A stretch of 64,000 bases of DNA from Bimastos eiseni (Eukaryota > Annelida > Clitellata > Crassiclitellata > Lumbricidae). The number at the start of each line of letters is the position of its first letter. Within the stretch, counting starts at the first letter, position 1. The DNA is taken from positions 41,835,495 to 41,899,494 of the forward strand of contig OY365811.1 of the NCBI GenBank assembly GCA_959347315.1, in the 5' to 3' direction. Below the pieces are notes generated by a model that made no database searches, was not told where the DNA came from, and saw only the letters and a program-made list of their open reading frames with translations. Below, piece after piece: positions 31,413 to 44,145 of the stretch. A program made the position numbers and the translations under genes.

Positions 31413-34380
31413 GGAAAGGACCGACACCGGATTATTTTTTATCCTATCCTATTCTGTAAATAGAAACAAATTTTGAAACGTAACTAGCGACCACTATCAA
31501 CACGTCCCAAGTTCGGGGAGGTCGGACGTTGGAAGGAATTTGCTGCGGTAGTCGCAGGGGAACTAGAGATGATGTTATTGTGTTCTGTGCATTTTGGGTG
31601 GGGTTGTTTTAAGGGAAACAATCTGTCAGATAAAGTGGGAGTTACTAACGTCGTCCGGACAGTCTGTCATCGAAGATATATTTTCAGCATCTTATGTGCA
31701 TTCTTTGGTGTTCTCATCTGGTACTAATACAACCGTGTATCCCATTGATACTGTCTTCATTTTGCTCCATCTTATAGGATGGGGCAGCGGTGTCAAACGT
31801 TTTTGTTATGGCTGGTCAGTGGCAATATTATCCAGCAAGTGGCAGGTCAGTCATAGTGCTAAAGGCACGTGAGGAAATGAGGCAGAAATGAGGCAGAGGC
31901 GCCATACAAGCAGTTGAATTAGGCTTTGAAAACGTGATTCTGATATGCATTATCAGTTATAGACATCACAGAGAACTCATAAGGCATGAAAACTGACAAA
32001 TTATACCTTTTACTCTCAATTGTGTTGACTTTAGACAGGAAGATTGTCGGTTGGCCAGAAGCACCTCTGGAATAGGTATAGCTTTGCTCTGCAGGCTGAT
32101 AATGACCAATCATTAGGTTAGGGTCAGCCTTCCCTTCTCCCTCCCCTCTTCCTCAGGCCACAAAGATGCTGCCATGTAGAAATAGAAAGAATATGAAAGT
32201 GGCGGTAACCACCTATAAAAGCTGTTCCGATTATCACTTTTTGCCGATTATGTCGAAATGATGTTTAGTTGAAGAGAGCGAATGGAGAGAAGAGAGGATG
32301 TGAATGGTCGGAGGAAAGGAGAAAGAGAACCAAAGGGGGAAGTGAACAACAAAGAGAGTGGATGGATGGATGGATGGATGGATGGATGGATGGATGGATG
32401 GATGGATGGATGGATGGATGGATGGATGGATGGATGAATGGATGGATGGATGAAGAAAGCCAATGGATGGAAGCCTTGGAAGGGAAGAATTGACTTACAC
32501 AGACTTTAGTCGTCTCTGAACAACGTTATACTATCATTGGTCCTGCTCTATTGTTATCTCCAAACATCTAAAGTGCCAATTCAACTTCAAACAGGGCACC
32601 AGCTTATTTATGAGCACTGTCTCGAATCTGGTTCGATATATAGGGCCCTATAAGACTAACTGCCCGTTGACATTAAATTTATGAGCACAATGCAAGACGT
32701 TCTTAGACAGTCTAATCTTAATTGATAGATGCATTAGGGGTGTAAAAAGCAAGATTTTTTAAAATCAAAAGTTGGTTTTATTTGTTGTTATTTTGGTTTT
32801 TAGTTTTCCTTTGGATTTTGTCACAACAGTTTTGTTATAAAAAGCATCAAACACAGCATGAAAAAGAGCTCCAACTCGTTTTTATAATTAATTTAGCTTG
32901 AATTCGGGCTGGATAACGTAATTTGTAATATAATAGCATTATTAGTAAATTGAATAAAAAATATTTAAAAAAACAAAAATTGCCATTTTTCGTATTTTTT
33001 TAACCTTTTGCCTATTCTGTGCATCACATTCGCATGGCTGGATTGAATGACTGATTATTACATTATTATTCGCCGCCACTGTCGTTGACTGAATTTAATT
33101 AATTTATAAAATTATAGTAATTTTGCCAACGCCATTAATATAAGGTGTAAGGTACGGTGATTGAAAAGTAAATTATTCATAAATAATTTTTGGAATGGAT
33201 GAACAGAGCGGAAAAGAGAGCAGACGGAGGAAAGTGTGAGAGTTGTTATTTCTCAGTTGTTATTTCTAGCTATCTAGTATCTACAACAGAGTCACATTTT
33301 TCTCCTCAAACTTCGCTTTTGCGGCATCGGTCTGTAAAGCATTCCTATGCATTTGCAGGAGGCCGTTTAGTTTAGGCATTATTGCAAACCACTACTCGCA
33401 CCTATACGCGTCTCCAACTTTGCTCGTTATAAGAATTTAAAGCCAATCGTGATCATAATCTCCAAACTTCCAAAGCGCCACTTAAAATCCAAGTGCAGCA
33501 TTTTAATCTAAGACGGCTAAGTTATAGGTGACCAATAGCGATCCTTGCGGTGGGGGATGATACTGATATCGGCGCTTTGTATCCCTAGTTATGATGTCTA
33601 TGGAAGTACATGTAAGTTAATAATAGTCAATTTTAATATTAAAAATTATGTTTCTCTCGGAATATCTGAGTTGGAGATATTAAAGTAAAGCAGAATACCA
33701 AAAAACCAGTGAGCAAACGAAGAAGTTTGCTGGCTCGGCGTCGTTTTGTTTGATTGGAGACGGACACGGTAGGCTGATTAATTTCCTGTATGGGCTTTGA
33801 GCATGGGTATGGGTTTATTACATGTATGGTAATTTCGCAATGCTAATTTCAATTGAATTGCTACATTGCTCTAAAGCTGTTGTTCAGATATTTTTTAACG
33901 TTGCGTGTTATAAGTGCAATGTAAGACGATGATTTTGATCTATTCTCAAGTGACCGTAACTAGTCGCATAACGGCGGTTTTCGAAACAACACTTAACTCA
34001 GTAGCTTATGAGTCACCACCCTACCTCTGTTAGTGTTCTGCGCCAATTTAAAGCTGTGCTCAAAATACATACCATTTCGCATTGCATTACGTTCACTTTA
34101 ATTAATTAACGAATTTGTATACACGAAACATAGTATGCATTTATGTATCACACTGGGAGCACCTCTAATTGGGTTCTACTGTGAAAGACTTTTTAAATGC
34201 GTAAAACAATACATACATATTACAATACAATACAAAAGGTATTATTGCTTATGTGTAAACATTGAAAATTTGTTTGGTGTTATAAAAATACAAGTAAAGG
34301 CACCCATTGTAAGCATTTGTCTCAAAATGAAGAAATTTTCTGAAACTTTTTCAGATTATCTCAGTTAATTGAACAGCATC
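31413..34380. other. Intergenic region DERL1-DNTTIP1
   Basis: It contains the DERL1 3' UTR, a second (GGAT)n array (32357-32452), antisense LINE family 1 tails (about 32545-32620 and 33450-33500) and AT-rich sequence. A likely 5' UTR acceptor (TTTTTCAG at 34345-34353) precedes the DNTTIP1 start. No additional gene is supported. Confidence 0.6.
32357..32452 (+). repeat. (GGAT)n array
   Basis: About 24 tetranucleotide units, with one GAATGGAT variant, between DERL1 and DNTTIP1. Confidence 0.95.
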
Positions 34381-37300
34381 ATGTCACAGAAGCCTTCCAC
34401 CACCGTTTCCGGTGGTATGGGTGCGACCGGCATGCCCATCTTCCAGTCGTCCGGATTGGTTCCCTTGCACAATGCCGCATACTCGATACCGTCAATTTCG
34501 TCGCATTCTAAGGCCTCCCAGCCCGGTATTACCACAAGCTCTGCAGTTCCGTCTCAGGGGAGGATCGCAGAAATTCCAATCCCGCGATTTGTCCGACCGA
34601 ATGAATCTTCCGCTTCATCCGATTCCACGTTGTTCTCTGGTTCCCCGTCTCTCGCCAAACTGCTACAGACTGGCAATTCCCGATCATCCGACAGATGCGC
34701 GGCTCGCGGAATTGATCGCGTGCGGCCGATCGAAGATGGAATCGACGGCTCGCAGGATCCTGCTCGTGAGTTCAGGTTTGACTCCAGTCGGCAATTGGGA
34801 ATGCATGACACCCTGTTCGCCGCTAAGCAACCGGCGGTTGACGTAGATTACCCATGTGCAGCAGACGCTTCTACCGCTGTTGATTCTGGGGCCGACCCTC
34901 CTGCTGGGTGGCTCAGTCATGCTCAGTCTCGAGCATTTAGACCTGTTGCGAGCGCTCAGGCCTCGGTTGATGTCGACCGCAAGACTTCTACCGTGCCGCT
35001 CGGGCCGGCACATCACGTACCTGGAGCTTCCGAGCGAGTATTTGGGACGGATGATCGAATTGGAGGATCGATGAGCGAAACGAGCGACGGTGTTTATGTG
35101 GCATTGATCAAACGAGATGGTGACGCTGATCCAGTGAAGACGGAGTGTGACGTGAAGGAGTGGCAGGCGAAGAAGACTGAGGAGGAAGAGGAGGAGGGCA
35201 GTGAGGAATGGGTGACAATGGTATGATGTTGACATTGTTGTTTAAATTTAAATTTAAACATGAACAATTATTTGACCATTATTGATTTTTGAACTCATTT
35301 GCAGTGCAGTTTGCTTCAGCCATTGCTGTTAATATTAATCACATTTTTTTAATTATTATTATTATTATTATTTCTATTATTGTATTTATTTATGCATTCA
35401 TTCATTCATGATGATAATTTATGTAGCGCTCCTTGAAGGTTACTACTCAGTTCTAAGTGTTGCCGACCCAACCAGCTGAAAAGAATATATTTATTTTTTA
35501 GTTACATACAATTTTTCAGCATTGCAGATGTATTGTAAGTGGAAATTCTTACATGTGTTTTTTTTAATTGTTTTTTGTTCTTATTTCTTTATATAAATAT
35601 TGTGCTCATCATTGTGCAAGCAGCTATTATGAGTCACTCATTGAGTGGCGCTACATAAATTTGCAATTACAATTAATTCCATTGTTGCAGGATTTGGAAT
35701 TTGTCGCCTTTGGATAATGTATCTTTGTAAATGTAACATTACTGTAAGTTTGATGAGTCTTTGAATGTCTTCCAGGATAACAATCCATTCAACATGCGTA
35801 TCGTCAACCTGAACAACTTTCCGGTCGCTCAGTCTGTCTACCGAACCAACTATCGCTCACATTCTGTCGCCTGTATACGAGCCAAGTGAGTTGCTCTTCT
35901 GTAGCTGCAATACTGATCTGGGCTGGGACATGAGAGTAATGGATGACACACTGGTGCGCAGACCTAAGGAACCGAGTTCGATACCCGTTGCCCCCCATAA
36001 GGTTGACAAGTCTTTCATTCGCTAGGCATGTTGTTAGTTGAATGTGATGGTTAGCGTTAATGGCGCCTTGCATGGTTGCCGATTGTTGAATTCGACTTGT
36101 AAAAACTTTTCATCATTCGATCATGCCATATTTGTAATCGTAATCATGTTTGTCAGTTTGAGATCAAATGAAAATTATTATTATTTTTATTATTATTGTT
36201 ATCGCAAATCTTGCAGTCTCACAGCAAGTGAAATAAATAAGCGTCTCAGGCAATGAGATAGTGTTCTGTAATCCCTGATACTACTAGCTTAAAGGTTTTA
36301 CTATTATCATTATTGTTTTTATTTTTATTATTTAATTAATTTTTTATTATTGTTTTTTATTATTAATATCATATAATTATTAATGGATTTATTATTATTA
36401 TTGTTTTTGTTATTATTCACTCAAATGCTTTGCCAGTTAGAAATCGTAATATTATGTCACCCAATATACTCCGTCATTCCAGATACTACTGTCACTAACA
36501 ATGCTCTGTCATCCACGCTGTGAGACAATCACATCTTCAGCTGTTCATCATCTGTTTTTTTACATGATTTGTTAGGCTTGGGTCGATTCAGAACACGGCC
36601 AAATCATTGGATCTTTTGCGGCAAATTCTTCAGAAGTCCATCAACGCTGAAATTGACGTCATTGTCAAGAAATACCTCGCAGTAATCGAGAATTTCATTA
36701 TGCATCATTGTCAACGAGTGTATCACCAGCATCTTCATCATCTCTAGCATTATTACTATTATCATGACCGTCATCATAGACAATTCATCATCATCACTAT
36801 CATCGTTATCAGCATCGCTTACACCACTTTTGCCATCATCGTCATCACCACGGCTATCCTCGTTGCCATCATCATGATCATTGCAGTCATCTTTATCGTA
36901 TTCATCATTATCATCGTCATCATCACTATCATCATTTTCACTGTAGACAGCTTCATCATCATCATTGTCATCATGGACATCATCTTCATCATCATTGTAC
37001 CCAATTTCAATCTTATCATCGTCGTCGTTGTCATCATCATCATTATCGTCATCATCATCATCTTGGTACGGAATGTAGTGATGCTCTTGCAAAGGTCTGG
37101 GATCTGATGATTGTGTAGAGCCTGCTGAGTAGCCTCAGCAGACAGGTTGATTGGTTTGTTTGTTTGGCTGACTGACTTATGCTTGTGTTTGGTTGAATGA
37201 TTTTTAGGAGTTTTTCCAGCCAGCCTTAGAGAACATTCGCCTCAACAACGGGGACAACGCAGTCAGCAACGAACATGTGAACAACGTCTGTAGACAGATT

Positions 37301-40300
37301 CTTGAAGAGGTTAGGCAACATCATCATCATCACTCCACCTTTGCCACCATTGTCGTCATCATCATCATGACTATCATCATCACCTACATTACCGCTGCCA
37401 TTATCATTACGATCACCACCATTAGTGGTTTAAATTGAAATTTATTGTTGGTTAAAATTGAAATTGATTTTGCTAATGTTTGAAATTCATTTAAGAAAAC
37501 ATTTATATTGATTTAAGTTGAAATTGAAATTTTTTGGCTTCATATTGAAATTGAGTCTTGTGAAATTTGAAATGAATTTTGCTTAAACTTAAAACTGAAC
37601 CTGGGTTAAATTGAATTTGAATTTGCTTAATATTGAAATTGAAACTGGTTAAATTAGAATTAATTTTATTTAAAATTGAAATTTATTATACTCAAAATTT
37701 AAATTACTTAAAATTTAAATTATTCTGGTTTAATTTGAAATTGAATCTGATTAAAATTTAAATTGACTTTCCTAACGATTGAAGACTAAAGATTTAGTTT
37801 AAATTTAAAGATGCTTTTGGTTAAACAGGCAAAGAAGATGTTTAATTCTGACACTCGTAGTACGACCCCTGACCTGGACAACGCATCCGATTCTGGTAGC
37901 ACTGACGACATACGCATTCCACGACCGACCAGAGTAAGTCGTCACTTTTTGACTAATGTCAACTGGTATTTGTCACTTATCGGAGACAACAGTAAAGTTA
38001 AGGTAATGCTTAATAATGTAATGCACAGTGAAGTCAGAGAAAAGGTACAGATAAAGACAGGTAATGTGAGGTTGTGATATTGTATCTTTCATATAATATC
38101 ATAAGATTTATATAGCTCCTCTCACAGAATAACTATTCAGAGGCGCTCTCAGCACGGAAACCCCAGGGAAAAGAATTGCATTTGAAAAGTGAGAAGCCGA
38201 TGGAGAGAGGCTAGTCATTTGTTAAATATTTAGTCATGTAGAGATATGTTAGGGTAACTGTATGTAGAGTTTAAGCTGATGTAGAAGATGATGCAGAAAA
38301 TATTATTGATGCAATGTAGGTTGAAGATAAGTTAGTAAGATGCAAGGCTAAGTGTTAAATTTTGCCAAGTAAGATTTGGTTAAGGCATGGCGAATGTACG
38401 GCTAAGTGAGAGGTTGGGTTAAGGTGATTAAGTTAAAGCTAAAGTTGTTTTAATGTGCTGCATCTATATAAATGCTTACACAAGGCAATTGTAAGGTAAG
38501 CGAAAGCAAGGTAATTTGTATTATCCTTTCCTCTCTGTTTGGAGAACATTTTTGGATGACCCCTTATCACTTAACCTCCTTCGGGAGTGCTGCAATTACA
38601 TGTACGATGTTTTTGTCGGTGTTGCAGGGTCCCGTTCAGCCGCGCAAGAGGAAGATGTCCTCTGGATCTGAGTCAAGTTCTTACGCTCCAAAGAACAAGG
38701 TACTTGCAATAAATGCCATCTATGCCATTCTGGGTGGTCAACCATCGGGTTTCAAATTCCAACAGGAACCGATGTTACAGGATTCCTAGCACTTCTTATT
38801 CATGGCTTTAATTTGATCTGAATTTTCGTTAGCTAGACATGTTTGCATGAATAGATGTTGAATAGTTGTTGAATTGTATGTACTACCACCGTTACACAAT
38901 GCTTTCTCCTTGTCTTGTGACCTCCCGGATTTTGACCTGGCACCAGAAAGAAATGAGAGGCTTGGCTATCGTGGACTCGATTTGGTATGGTATCAGTGAT
39001 TCACTGGTCTCTTCGACGGGGCTTTTGTGGGCACTGATAAATTTGTGAAGATTTACATTACATTACCTGATGGATGCAGTGTAATGTGGAGAGTAAGGGT
39101 TTCATCCTCCTGCACAAGACGATTTCTGTGTTGTGTTTCACTCACAATTGCTCAGCGCCATCTATCGATGCTGTAGGACAATTGTCTTTTATGCCACCTG
39201 GACATGTGACTAGCAAGGTGGTTACCCTTTGCATCCCTCATGGTGACCAGAGTCACTACCCAGTGGCATGAGGTAGCTTCTAAACTGCGACCTTCCGGTT
39301 TCAGTTCACAGAACAAACCGTTCAAGCACCACATCCTAAGTAATGTTTGGTCATAAAATGCCTAAGAAATAGTTATAATAATAATATTAGCAGCTCGTAG
39401 CGTAAATTTTTACTGCCTAAGGAATTACATGATACTGATAATTATAATTAAAAGTTTTGGTTTATGATTAATTGTTGATTTCTTCTGTTGATTGCATTGT
39501 TTGTGATTTCAGAAGAAAGGAAGATTTGCTCCACATCTTCAGTCCAGTTCTGGGTAGGATGTTCATCTTTCATTTGATGGCAATTCTATTAGCAAACTTC
39601 GATGACTGAATCTTATCATTAACAAGCAATTGATATTCATCATATTGAATAATAACAGTGACCTGTGCCAGTTCTCCGAGGTAGTGGCGTGTGTACTAGC
39701 CTCAAGAGGTCGGGGTTCAAACCCTTTCTGGGTCACACTTTCCACATTGTCTTCGCGACCCTATCCGCAGCTATTTCGTTGTGACTTCTGTCCAATGCCA
39801 CGTCTGTTGGCCCTTTTATCTTCCCTGTCTGACTCGGTCTTTGATTTTAACTGAGATGCTTCTGTGTTCTGTCCGTATTTTAAAGACTTCTGATCCGATG
39901 GCGCTTTTCACACTGAGAGCGCCTCTGATTAGGTTGTGCTGAGAGAGGCGCTATATAAATATGTGAATGTAATGCAATAATTACAATACCTCTAGCCATG
40001 AGTGGGAAGAAGAGGACTGGACACATTCTCTTCATATGCTGAGGTTGAGAAAATGAGGTCGCCAACGCTTCTTTGTGCTTCCAGTTATTCAGCTCTTCAT
40101 CCTCTTCAATGATCGTAGACAGTATTGTCTGATTGCTTTCGAATTGTAAATATCTCTTTTGTGATTTTTAGGAGGTCGACTCCTTCCAAGAAACTGGAGC
40201 CTGTACGACGTGAAGGACCATTGGTAATCATCTTCCTAATCTGAGAGCGATTACGATTCTGGATATTGAATTAAACTTAGATTCTGTGTTGTATTGGAAG

Positions 40301-41509
40301 CGTAAAGTAAGCTCTGTACAGCCCGAATCATGTGCCATTACATGGACATTTTGAGCACATGCCATTGTAACGGTACCATATAAATTGTCGTAATTATTCT
40401 GTTGATTACTTAAGATCTGATTTCTTTGTAGTGGGATTCAGACAGAATCAGAGCAGACACATTGTTCGTTATGGGCGCAAGAGCAAACAAGTAAGAGAAT
40501 AAGATATTATTAATTGCAATCATTTGTACCTAATTAAAACCTACTCTTAATCGTGTTTGATAGCCGCAACTGTAATCCTAATGACGAGCGAGTGCCAAGG
40601 ACAACTGGGTCATCCTTCATTTGTTAAGCAATTGGTATATTCAGTTTAATTATTATTGTAATTAGCACTTATATAGCGCCACTTGATATTAGTAGTCTCA
40701 AGTGTGATTGGTTTTAAATTATTTAAATGCTTCTTTATTTGTTTTCTGTTCGTTTATTGCAGTCGTTTGTAATGATACGATTTGTTTACGTATATTTTGT
40801 TTATGTGTCTTTTCGCATTATTTAAATTGTCGTTGTTGTTATGTGTTCACATATGTTTTTATATGTATATAGTATATGTGTATCAGGATTTTGGATAATA
40901 GTACATTTTAAGTATCATTGAAGGGTATCATCGATGACATGTTTCAACAATTGCATATCACCATGGGCCTCATGGCACGACAATCGCCTACCAGGCTGAG
41001 TTGAGGCTGGAACACAGGTCCGTCTGGTATGTGTCGCAAGCAGTACCAACAAATGAGGAACATGTCACAATAATATTTTATGTTATTTATGATGACTCAG
41101 GTGCAGTTATGTTGGGTTTTGATCGTTTTGTGTAACAGGGCGCTTGGTCTCGGAGCGACGAGGGGTCGAATCTACATTAAACATCCGGAGGTCTTTAAGG
41201 TAGGAGACTGTTCGTTCGCATTGACTCTAAGCAGGCTGCGATACCGTTGACCGGTGATTGGTTTGTCTCAGTAACGGATGCACTGCACCTCTTCCAAGAG
41301 GAAGGTACAGGATCATGGTCGTCCACCCAAAATGTTGTGTGTTGAAACAGGCTAAGTGCGTGGCAGAAGTTATTCTTGAGCACTGTGTCAAGTCTAAAGG
41401 CGTAAAATGCAGATCCAAATCTTGTTGCCAAAGAGACCAAAGAGAGGTATAGGAGATGTGGCAGTAGAGGATCAATGGGTAAGTGGATGGATATTATGTA
41501 TCTGGCTGC

Positions 41510-41555
<46 letters not shown>

Positions 41556-43568
41556 CCTCATGAAGGCGCTAAACGTAGCTACCCAGCAGATCTAAACAAA
41601 TGCGATTTTAATAATGTAGAAAATGTTTCCTGGGGTGCATTGTTGCAAATTTGTAAAGGAAGAGCATTCCATTGGGTGCTTCCAAGAATCTGGCAGTTCC
41701 CTTGAAGCAGATATATATATAAATTTTGAATGAAAGGGAATGTAGTATTTCAGCGCTTACTGATGATTTCTTTGAAGTATTGTGGAGACCAAGATGATAA
41801 GCAGTGGTTGTACGAGAAGCATCTGATGCCAGCGACAGGTGGCAAGACGTACCTGTTGCTTGTTGACGACATCCGAGAGTTGGCTCAAAGTGATGAGTAC
41901 AGGTAAGTGGTTGGGATGTCAGAAGTAGCTGTATACCAGCTTTCTTGATGTGTTTGTTTGATTCATTCATTCATTCAATAATTTATATAGCACACTTTCA
42001 AGGTAACTACTAAGACTCCAACCCAAATAAAAAGGTAAGTTTTCAAATGTCCATGTAATGTAATGTGCTACTATATAATTAATGTGAATGGACATAACTC
42101 CAGAGGAAGACCATTCCAAACCCTTGGGGCTGCCACAGAAAATGCAAGGCTTTGCATAGCTGCTCTTCAGGCAAATGGAAACGCAAGAGCCCCCAATAAC
42201 ACGATGTTGATATGACGTACCTTTGCAACTTAGCTTCCATCGTGTCCTATGCTTTTGAGGTTTATACCGCCAACCAAAATCATCCACTCAATGCTTCTTC
42301 CTTAGTCATTATGCCTATGACCGCATAATCGCCCAGCTACAACCCGATGTGCAAAACATTATTGCTTGGGTGTATGTGCTTTTGAGTGTGTTTACTAGGT
42401 GCAGGATGTACATTGGGTGATTCATTAAGTAATGAATAAGATTAGAGTATTCAAAATCGGTACTATAGTAAAATTTGTTAAAATTTAGTAAATGATGATA
42501 ATAGTACCTGCTAATAGTAATAATAATAATAAAAGTTTCTATATGTAAGTTAGGATTGATTACTGTAATTTCAGAATGCAGTAGTGCTGGTAAATAACAT
42601 TACTAATCACTGTTTCTGATATGATAACTGCATTTATGTAATTATCTTATTACCAATGAATTGACACTGAAGTAACATCTGGTTTGACTAATCGCAGAAA
42701 TAGCCCTGGACTTCTACTTGATGAACTCGTGGGCTTCACGGCGCCAGATTGGATGCTGGAGAAGATGCGGAGCCAGATGAATGCCATGCGTACAGACACA
42801 TTCAAAGGCTCCCACATTCTACGTGAATCAGCAACCACTGAATCACTGCCCCGGGTAAAGATCAGCCAATCAATCAGTCAGTCAGTCAGTCAATCAATCA
42901 ATCAATGTGAGCTTAATATATCACCCCTTCACGATATCTACTCAGAGATGCTCCTGGTCTGACTAAGGGTAGAAAAATACGGATTTCACTGAAGAGCGAA
43001 ATGCAGGAAAGTAATTTCTAGGTAGGAGTTTTGATAAAACTCAGCTTTCCGATTTTCTCTTTTGAAGATGAAAGCAAGATTATTTTTTTTTTTTAAAACA
43101 AGCGACCCAACTAAAAACACAAGTACTGTTACTAATAGTGCTTACTAATTACTACCTCCTAGTGTAAGCTAAGCAAATCCAAAACTTCATGAAAACTGTC
43201 TAACTGCAAAACTGAAAATCAGGATAATAAGACTTTTTTAAATATTTGAAACTCTGTACAATTCAACTCGTAAAACTCGGATTGGCAGGTAATCAACACT
43301 TGGTTCTTCCCTAATTGACCCCAAAGCGAACAACACAGACAATAACTTTCTGTTTTCTTTTCCATTTTAGCCGTCGCCTGCGAACAGCGACATCCACGAA
43401 ATGTCGACAGAACAAGACTACGAAGACGACTTGCGAGCAGTGTCTCCGCTCAACGAAACGGGCGGATTCAACCAACAGCCGAGTCCTGCTCCCTCACAGG
43501 CTGCCTCCGAACTGACCAACGCCGAGGAGTCTGATGAAGAGGCGCCCGGGTCACTGTATGCCGCGTAG
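34381..43568 (+). CDS. DNTTIP1: DNTTIP1, MiDAC histone deacetylase complex subunit
   Basis: Nuclear scaffold that dimerises, binds HDAC1/2 with the ELM-SANT partner MIDEAS and contacts DNA/nucleosomes. Exons: 34381-35220, 35776-35885, 36576-36681, 37208-37309, 37829-37933, 38628-38699, 39513-39553, 40172-40223, 40432-40490, 41139-41199, 41778-41902, 42698-42854, 43371-43568. Phases agree and the product is 675 residues. Residues about 281-390 hold the dimerisation region (LDLLRQILQKSINAEIDV; EFFQPALENI). PRKRKM and KKGRF stand where the vertebrate protein has its AT-hook, whose GRP core is not kept. The C-terminal DNA-binding domain (about 467-605) is well conserved: LEPVRREGP, GARANKALGLGATRGRIYIK, MPATGGKTYLLLVDDIREL, PDWMLEKMR. 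Unusual features are a 280-residue N-terminal exon and an acidic Ser-rich C-terminal exon, both absent from the 329-residue human protein. Confidence 0.93.
35935..36020 (+). mobile_element. tRNA-derived SINE head
   Basis: B-box-like GAGTTCGATACCCG with upstream TGGATGACACACTGGTGCGC. It is in DNTTIP1 intron 2, followed by (ATT)n low-complexity sequence (36170-36420). Confidence 0.4.
36700..37080. repeat. (ATC)n trinucleotide tract
   Basis: Degenerate ATC/ATT repeats fill DNTTIP1 intron 3; a second ATC block follows exon 4 (37318-37425). The - strand poly-Asp frame of 162 codons is a repeat artefact. Confidence 0.95.
37425..37805. repeat. Degenerate AT-rich tandem repeat in DNTTIP1 intron 4
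   Basis: Roughly ten variants of GGTTAAAATTGAAATTGATT and close relatives (TTAAATTGAAATT, TTTGAAATTGAATCTG) follow each other up to the exon 5 acceptor at 37828. The period is irregular, about 30-40 bases. Confidence 0.8.
38095..38180. repeat. LINE/SINE-type tail
   Basis: TTTATATAGCTCCTCTCACAG to CAGAGGCGCTCTCAGCACGG, matching 61203-61260 and, in reverse, 44490-44540 and 39905-39960. It is in DNTTIP1 intron 5. The remainder of the intron to 38627 has nothing else that I recognise. Confidence 0.6.
39672..39745 (+). mobile_element. tRNA-derived SINE head with 3' tail
   Basis: B-box-like GGGGTTCAAACCC with upstream GTAGTGGCGTGTG; a tail GAGAGGCGCTATATAAATATG ends it near 39965. It is in DNTTIP1 intron 7. 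Confidence 0.45.
41510..41553 (+). repeat. (TA)n-(GA)n microsatellite
   Basis: Compound dinucleotide repeat in DNTTIP1 intron 10, followed by an antisense LINE-type end (GAGCATTCCATTGGGTGC near 41660). Confidence 0.9.
41965..42285 (-). mobile_element. LINE 3'-end fragment with shared tail
   Basis: On the - strand: GSPKGLEWSSS-like sequence, then LSSYLESVLYK, whose last codons are the TATATAGCAC tail itself. The + strand start is TTTATATAGCACACTTTC. It is in DNTTIP1 intron 11. Confidence 0.5.
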
Positions 43569-43949
43569 TTGCGTTGCGCATCAATGTTTCTAGCATTGTC
43601 TGTGAGGGAGTACTGACATGATGGTTGATATTTTTAGAAGTGGATTTGAGATGACGCGTTGAACAGTGTCTCGGACGTTAGGACTGTTGTTTAATTTAAT
43701 GGTTTTGATAATCAGTAGAAAAAATAACTTTTGTATGTTTATATGTATGTATGTGTGGTGTAGGTTGTATCTGTGTATTTGTGAATGCCTGCGTGCTTGT
43801 ATGTGTGTGTGCATAGTGTATGTATATATGTGTGTATGACTGTGTGTTTTTGCATGTATATATGCGTGTGTAACTGCGTATGCATGCATGCCTGTATGTG
43901 TGCATTGACTATAATTATATGTGTGTGTGCTTGCCTGTATGTTTTTGAA

Positions 43950-44145
43950 AGTTTCTGAATGCCCCAGGCAGGCCTGCTGAGACAGATGGGCAGAGAGGCG
44001 AATTATTATTCTCTTTTCAATGTACTGGATCCCATATCTGGAACCTTCTTCCAACGTACATCCAACTCCAACCAAATGCTAGAGTACTAAAAAATAAACT
44101 CTGCCTCTATTTACTTGAAGGCCTGAGTCTGAATTATTACGGTTG
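43950..44145 (+). mobile_element. LINE ORF2 C-terminal fragment
   Basis: The + frame shows GSHIWNLLPTYIQLQPNA, then KLCLYLLEGLSLNYYG and a stop, a LINE C-terminal pattern. It supplies an AATAAA (44093-44098) that could serve DNTTIP1. Confidence 0.5.

Noticed and set aside
32734..33060. hAT-type element starting TAGGGGTGTAAAA at 32733
   Set aside because: The start resembles hAT ends, but no inverted partner or 8-bp duplication could be found downstream.
34684..35235. 183-codon - strand ORF and 144-codon second + frame over DNTTIP1 exon 1
   Set aside because: The region is GC-richer than its surroundings, so several frames stay open. Only the frame from 34381 ends at a good donor in phase with the conserved downstream exons.
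36604..37092. 162-codon - strand ORF rich in Asp
   Set aside because: Translation of an ATC trinucleotide tract in DNTTIP1 intron 3; its ends overlap real exon 3 on the other strand.
41227..41475. 82-codon - strand ORF in DNTTIP1 intron 10
   Set aside because: No recognisable motif; possibly a piece of an unclassified repeat, but I saw no second copy in the window.
43590..44075. 161-codon - strand ORF
   Set aside because: His/Tyr/Thr-rich translation of a degenerate TGTA microsatellite after the DNTTIP1 stop.
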